Below are positions 62,763 through 64,000 of a stretch of DNA of 64,000 nucleotides, piece after piece; position 1 is the first letter of the stretch, and every line of letters begins with the position of its first letter. The notes beneath the pieces were generated by a model. It ran no database searches. It was not told where the DNA came from and saw only the letters and a list, made by a program, of their open reading frames with translations. Origin of the DNA: Sphingobacterium zeae (GTDB taxonomy: Bacteria > Bacteroidota > Bacteroidia > Sphingobacteriales > Sphingobacteriaceae); contig NZ_JAUTBA010000001.1 in NCBI RefSeq assembly GCF_030818895.1, positions 2,356,001-2,420,000 on the forward strand, read 5' to 3'. A program made the position numbers and the translations under genes.

Positions 62763-63458
62763 TTAAATAAAGGATTCATTCTCCCTACTCAAGACGACAC
62801 CGGATCTAAAAGCTGCGCCAAAAGCCAATAATACTAATCCAATAATGGTCTCCGTATCGAAAACATGTGTTCCATTGTGTAACAAATAGTTCGAATTATT
62901 TAAACTTAATTTTGTAATACAATTAAGGAAAGATTCCTGTGTAATCCATCTCGTAACAGGTAAAAGTAGTAGACAGATTGAGCTGAAAATAATAAACGAA
63001 GCATTCTTATCTGTAAAAAATGTATTGTTACTAAACGATTTGAAGAGCTTTTGCACGAAGAAAATTAATAAACCTATTAGAAACCAGTAACATAATTGTG
63101 CAATTTGATAAAGAATAGATGAAAATGAAAGTAATTCTTTAAGGGATTGAAATCTCAGCTGCACTAAGCCCTTCCCTTGGTACGGACTGACGATCAATGT
63201 GTTGTTGAACCAGTGATCCAATGTTTGAGAAATATCCTTTTGTTGATTTGCCTGGCTATTTGTGTCTTTGGGTATAATATTAACATTACAAACCTGATAA
63301 GCTTTAAGGCCGCTACCTGCGGCCGGTATGCCGGAAGTAAATAAATTTGATACCAAAAATAGGATATAAAATACCATTACTATGCAAGAAAGATAGTAGA
63401 GATAGCGCGCTGTTTTATTATTGGATAGTTTAATAATTGATTTTTTTGATTGATACAA
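62763..63458 (-). CDS. DUF2975 membrane protein
   Basis: A 231-residue membrane protein with four hydrophobic helices (about 20-40, 122-145, 160-182 and 203-222). The segment QKLFKSFSNNTFFTDKNASFI between helices 2 and 3 is the DUF2975 hallmark (relatives: GxPFxxENAxxL). A soluble loop (residues 45-115) lies between helices 1 and 2. Function unknown. It is followed by an XRE regulator in the same unit, a pairing seen in many Firmicutes and Bacteroidota. Confidence 0.87.
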   Translation of the reverse strand: MYQSKKSIIKLSNNKTARYLYYLSCIVMVFYILFLVSNLFTSGIPAAGSGLKAYQVCNVNIIPKDTNSQANQQKDISQTLDHWFNNTLIVSPYQGKGLVQLRFQSLKELLSFSSILYQIAQLCYWFLIGLLIFFVQKLFKSFSNNTFFTDKNASFIIFSSICLLLLPVTRWITQESFLNCITKLSLNNSNYLLHNGTHVFDTETIIGLVLLAFGAAFRSGVVLSRENESFI

Positions 63459-63466
63459 ACTTAGTG

Positions 63467-63512
63467 AAATTTAAAATAAAACACATATTATTTAATGTTT
63501 TATTTTAAATTT
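63467..63512. promoter_or_regulatory. 17-bp perfect inverted repeat before the DUF2975 gene
   Basis: Arms AAATTTAAAATAAAACA (63467-63483) and exact complement (63496-63512) with a 12-base spacer, ending 8 bases before the DUF2975 start codon. It fits an operator for the XRE regulator; a hairpin in the mRNA leader is the alternative. Confidence 0.6.
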
Positions 63513-63719
63513 TTATCGAATTATATTATTTTTTCTAGTTCTGCTTGTGCTGCTTGTCCCATCGAATACATTCCTATTAGTACGGATCAGATGAACAGGT
63601 CTTTTGGTTTTGGACAAATTTCCAGTATATCTTATTTGAGTATTGGAAAGCAATTGGTAGTGTTTAGTCAGACCAAGTTTTTACCCGCATATGAACTGAT
63701 TTTTACGCAAATTGATTAA
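63495..63719 (+). CDS. Hypothetical ORF before ybbR, 74 aa
   Basis: A 74-residue frame starting MFYFKFLSNYIIFSSSAC and ending YELIFTQID, 9 bases before the ybbR start. The N terminus is hydrophobic and Ser/Cys-rich (SSSACAACPIEY) and could be a signal region. No family is recognised. Its start lies in an inverted repeat that belongs to the divergent DUF2975 promoter, so it may be a fortuitous frame or the tail of a gene cut by insertion of the accessory segment. Confidence 0.3.
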   Translation: MFYFKFLSNYIIFSSSACAACPIEYIPISTDQMNRSFGFGQISSISYLSIGKQLVVFSQTKFLPAYELIFTQID

Positions 63720-63728
63720 GTTTGTGTC

Positions 63729-64000
63729 ATGGCGAATGCAGTTCGAATAAATAAGACCCAACAGCGTAAGATTAATGTCTTCGTGCGTTGTGTTGGAATT
63801 TCGTTGTTAGCTTGGTTATTGTTTTCGATTTCCAATCAATATACTGTGTCCGTTAAGGCAGCAATTGAATATGTCAATCTTCCCGAGAAACGCGCATTTC
63901 ACCCGCAGCAATCCGATACGGTAAAGGTGAAATTGGAGATGACGGGATGGCAATTTTTATTTTCAAAGGCTGCTTTGGAAACACCTAAAGTTCAGGTCGA
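63729..64000 (+). CDS. ybbR: YbbR-like (CdaR-like) protein, 3' end missing
   Basis: The first 90 residues of a YbbR-domain membrane protein. It begins MANAVRINKTQQRKINVFV, has one membrane helix (VGISLLAWLLFSISNQYTV) near residues 23-41, and then the start of the first YbbR repeat (VSVKAAIEYVNLPEKRAF). The gene runs past the window end. In Firmicutes the homologue CdaR regulates cyclic-di-AMP synthase; in Bacteroidota its partner is not known. It belongs to the nusB-DUF1573-yajC-ybbR-coaE cluster, here split by accessory DNA. Confidence 0.85.
   Translation, partial: MANAVRINKTQQRKINVFVRCVGISLLAWLLFSISNQYTVSVKAAIEYVNLPEKRAFHPQQSDTVKVKLEMTGWQFLFSKAALETPKVQV

Overview
The window looks like a chromosomal segment of a Bacteroidota bacterium, most likely Sphingobacteriaceae (Sphingobacterium-like). 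The grounds are moderately AT-rich DNA, TAnnTTTG-type promoter -7 elements, few Shine-Dalgarno-like sites, and lineage-typical forms of housekeeping genes: a long PurM, a 315-residue NusB, the ftsX-DUF3098-uppP-truB-ribF order, DUF1573 and DUF4846 lipoproteins, and menaquinone methylation. No rRNA or tRNA gene and no insertion sequence or CRISPR array was seen.

Layout. 1-3.1 kb: translation operon thrS (5' end outside the window)-infC-rpmI-rplT, closed by a terminator. 3.3-6.5 kb (minus): rimK with a retropepsin-like zinc-protease-family gene, purM, and a frameshifted deoxyinosine/uracil glycosylase gene. 6.6-10 kb (plus): an SPFH membrane protein with an Arc-like partner, pepE and mgtE. 10.2-14.5 kb (minus): a CLC-F-type fluoride exporter behind a fluoride (crcB) riboswitch, then DUF423, elaA, yqeY, an SDR gene and menG. 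14.9-17.5 kb: dnaB, rlmH and a tiny membrane peptide, with a 12-G tract between dnaB and rlmH. 17.9-22 kb (minus): a PQQ-type sugar dehydrogenase lipoprotein, murI behind a perfect hairpin, and a GH125 alpha-mannosidase. 22.2-24.3 kb: a Wzi/RemB-like barrel and aroQ. 24.3-28 kb (minus): ribF, truB, uppP, DUF3098, ftsX. 28-34 kb: leuS, three small acetyltransferase or unknown genes, a cold-shock-domain protein, an SRPBCC protein and a membrane protein. 34.1-35.4 kb is gene-poor and holds a 56-bp perfect palindrome. 35.4-37.2 kb: an NsrR-like Rrf2 regulator and flavohemoglobin hmp.

37.4-48.4 kb is a carbohydrate and envelope block. It has a DUF4846 lipoprotein, a GH18-like/NodB deacetylase/GT2 fusion that resembles PgaB and PgaC in one chain, the Nnr metabolite-repair enzyme, sugar acetyltransferase maa, a GT4/toroid fusion, and a GH130 phosphorylase overlapping it tail-to-tail. 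48.5-55.7 kb holds pepD and then a probable D-serine/D-aminoacyl peptide utilisation operon: a DsdX-like GntP permease, RidA, a fold-III D-serine dehydratase-like enzyme with an HxC zinc motif, an M19 dipeptidase and an MFS permease. 55.7-58.8 kb: an ABC exporter and a leucine-dehydrogenase homologue lacking the catalytic lysine.

58.9-64 kb: nusB-DUF1573-yajC, then about 3 kb of accessory DNA separating yajC from ybbR, which runs off the end. That segment has DUF6266, 11-bp tandem repeats, a broken BtrH-type gene, and an XRE/DUF2975 pair. The most notable signals are the riboswitch-CLC-F unit, the D-serine operon, the three-domain polysaccharide synthase fusion, the lysine-less dehydrogenase and several long perfect inverted repeats.
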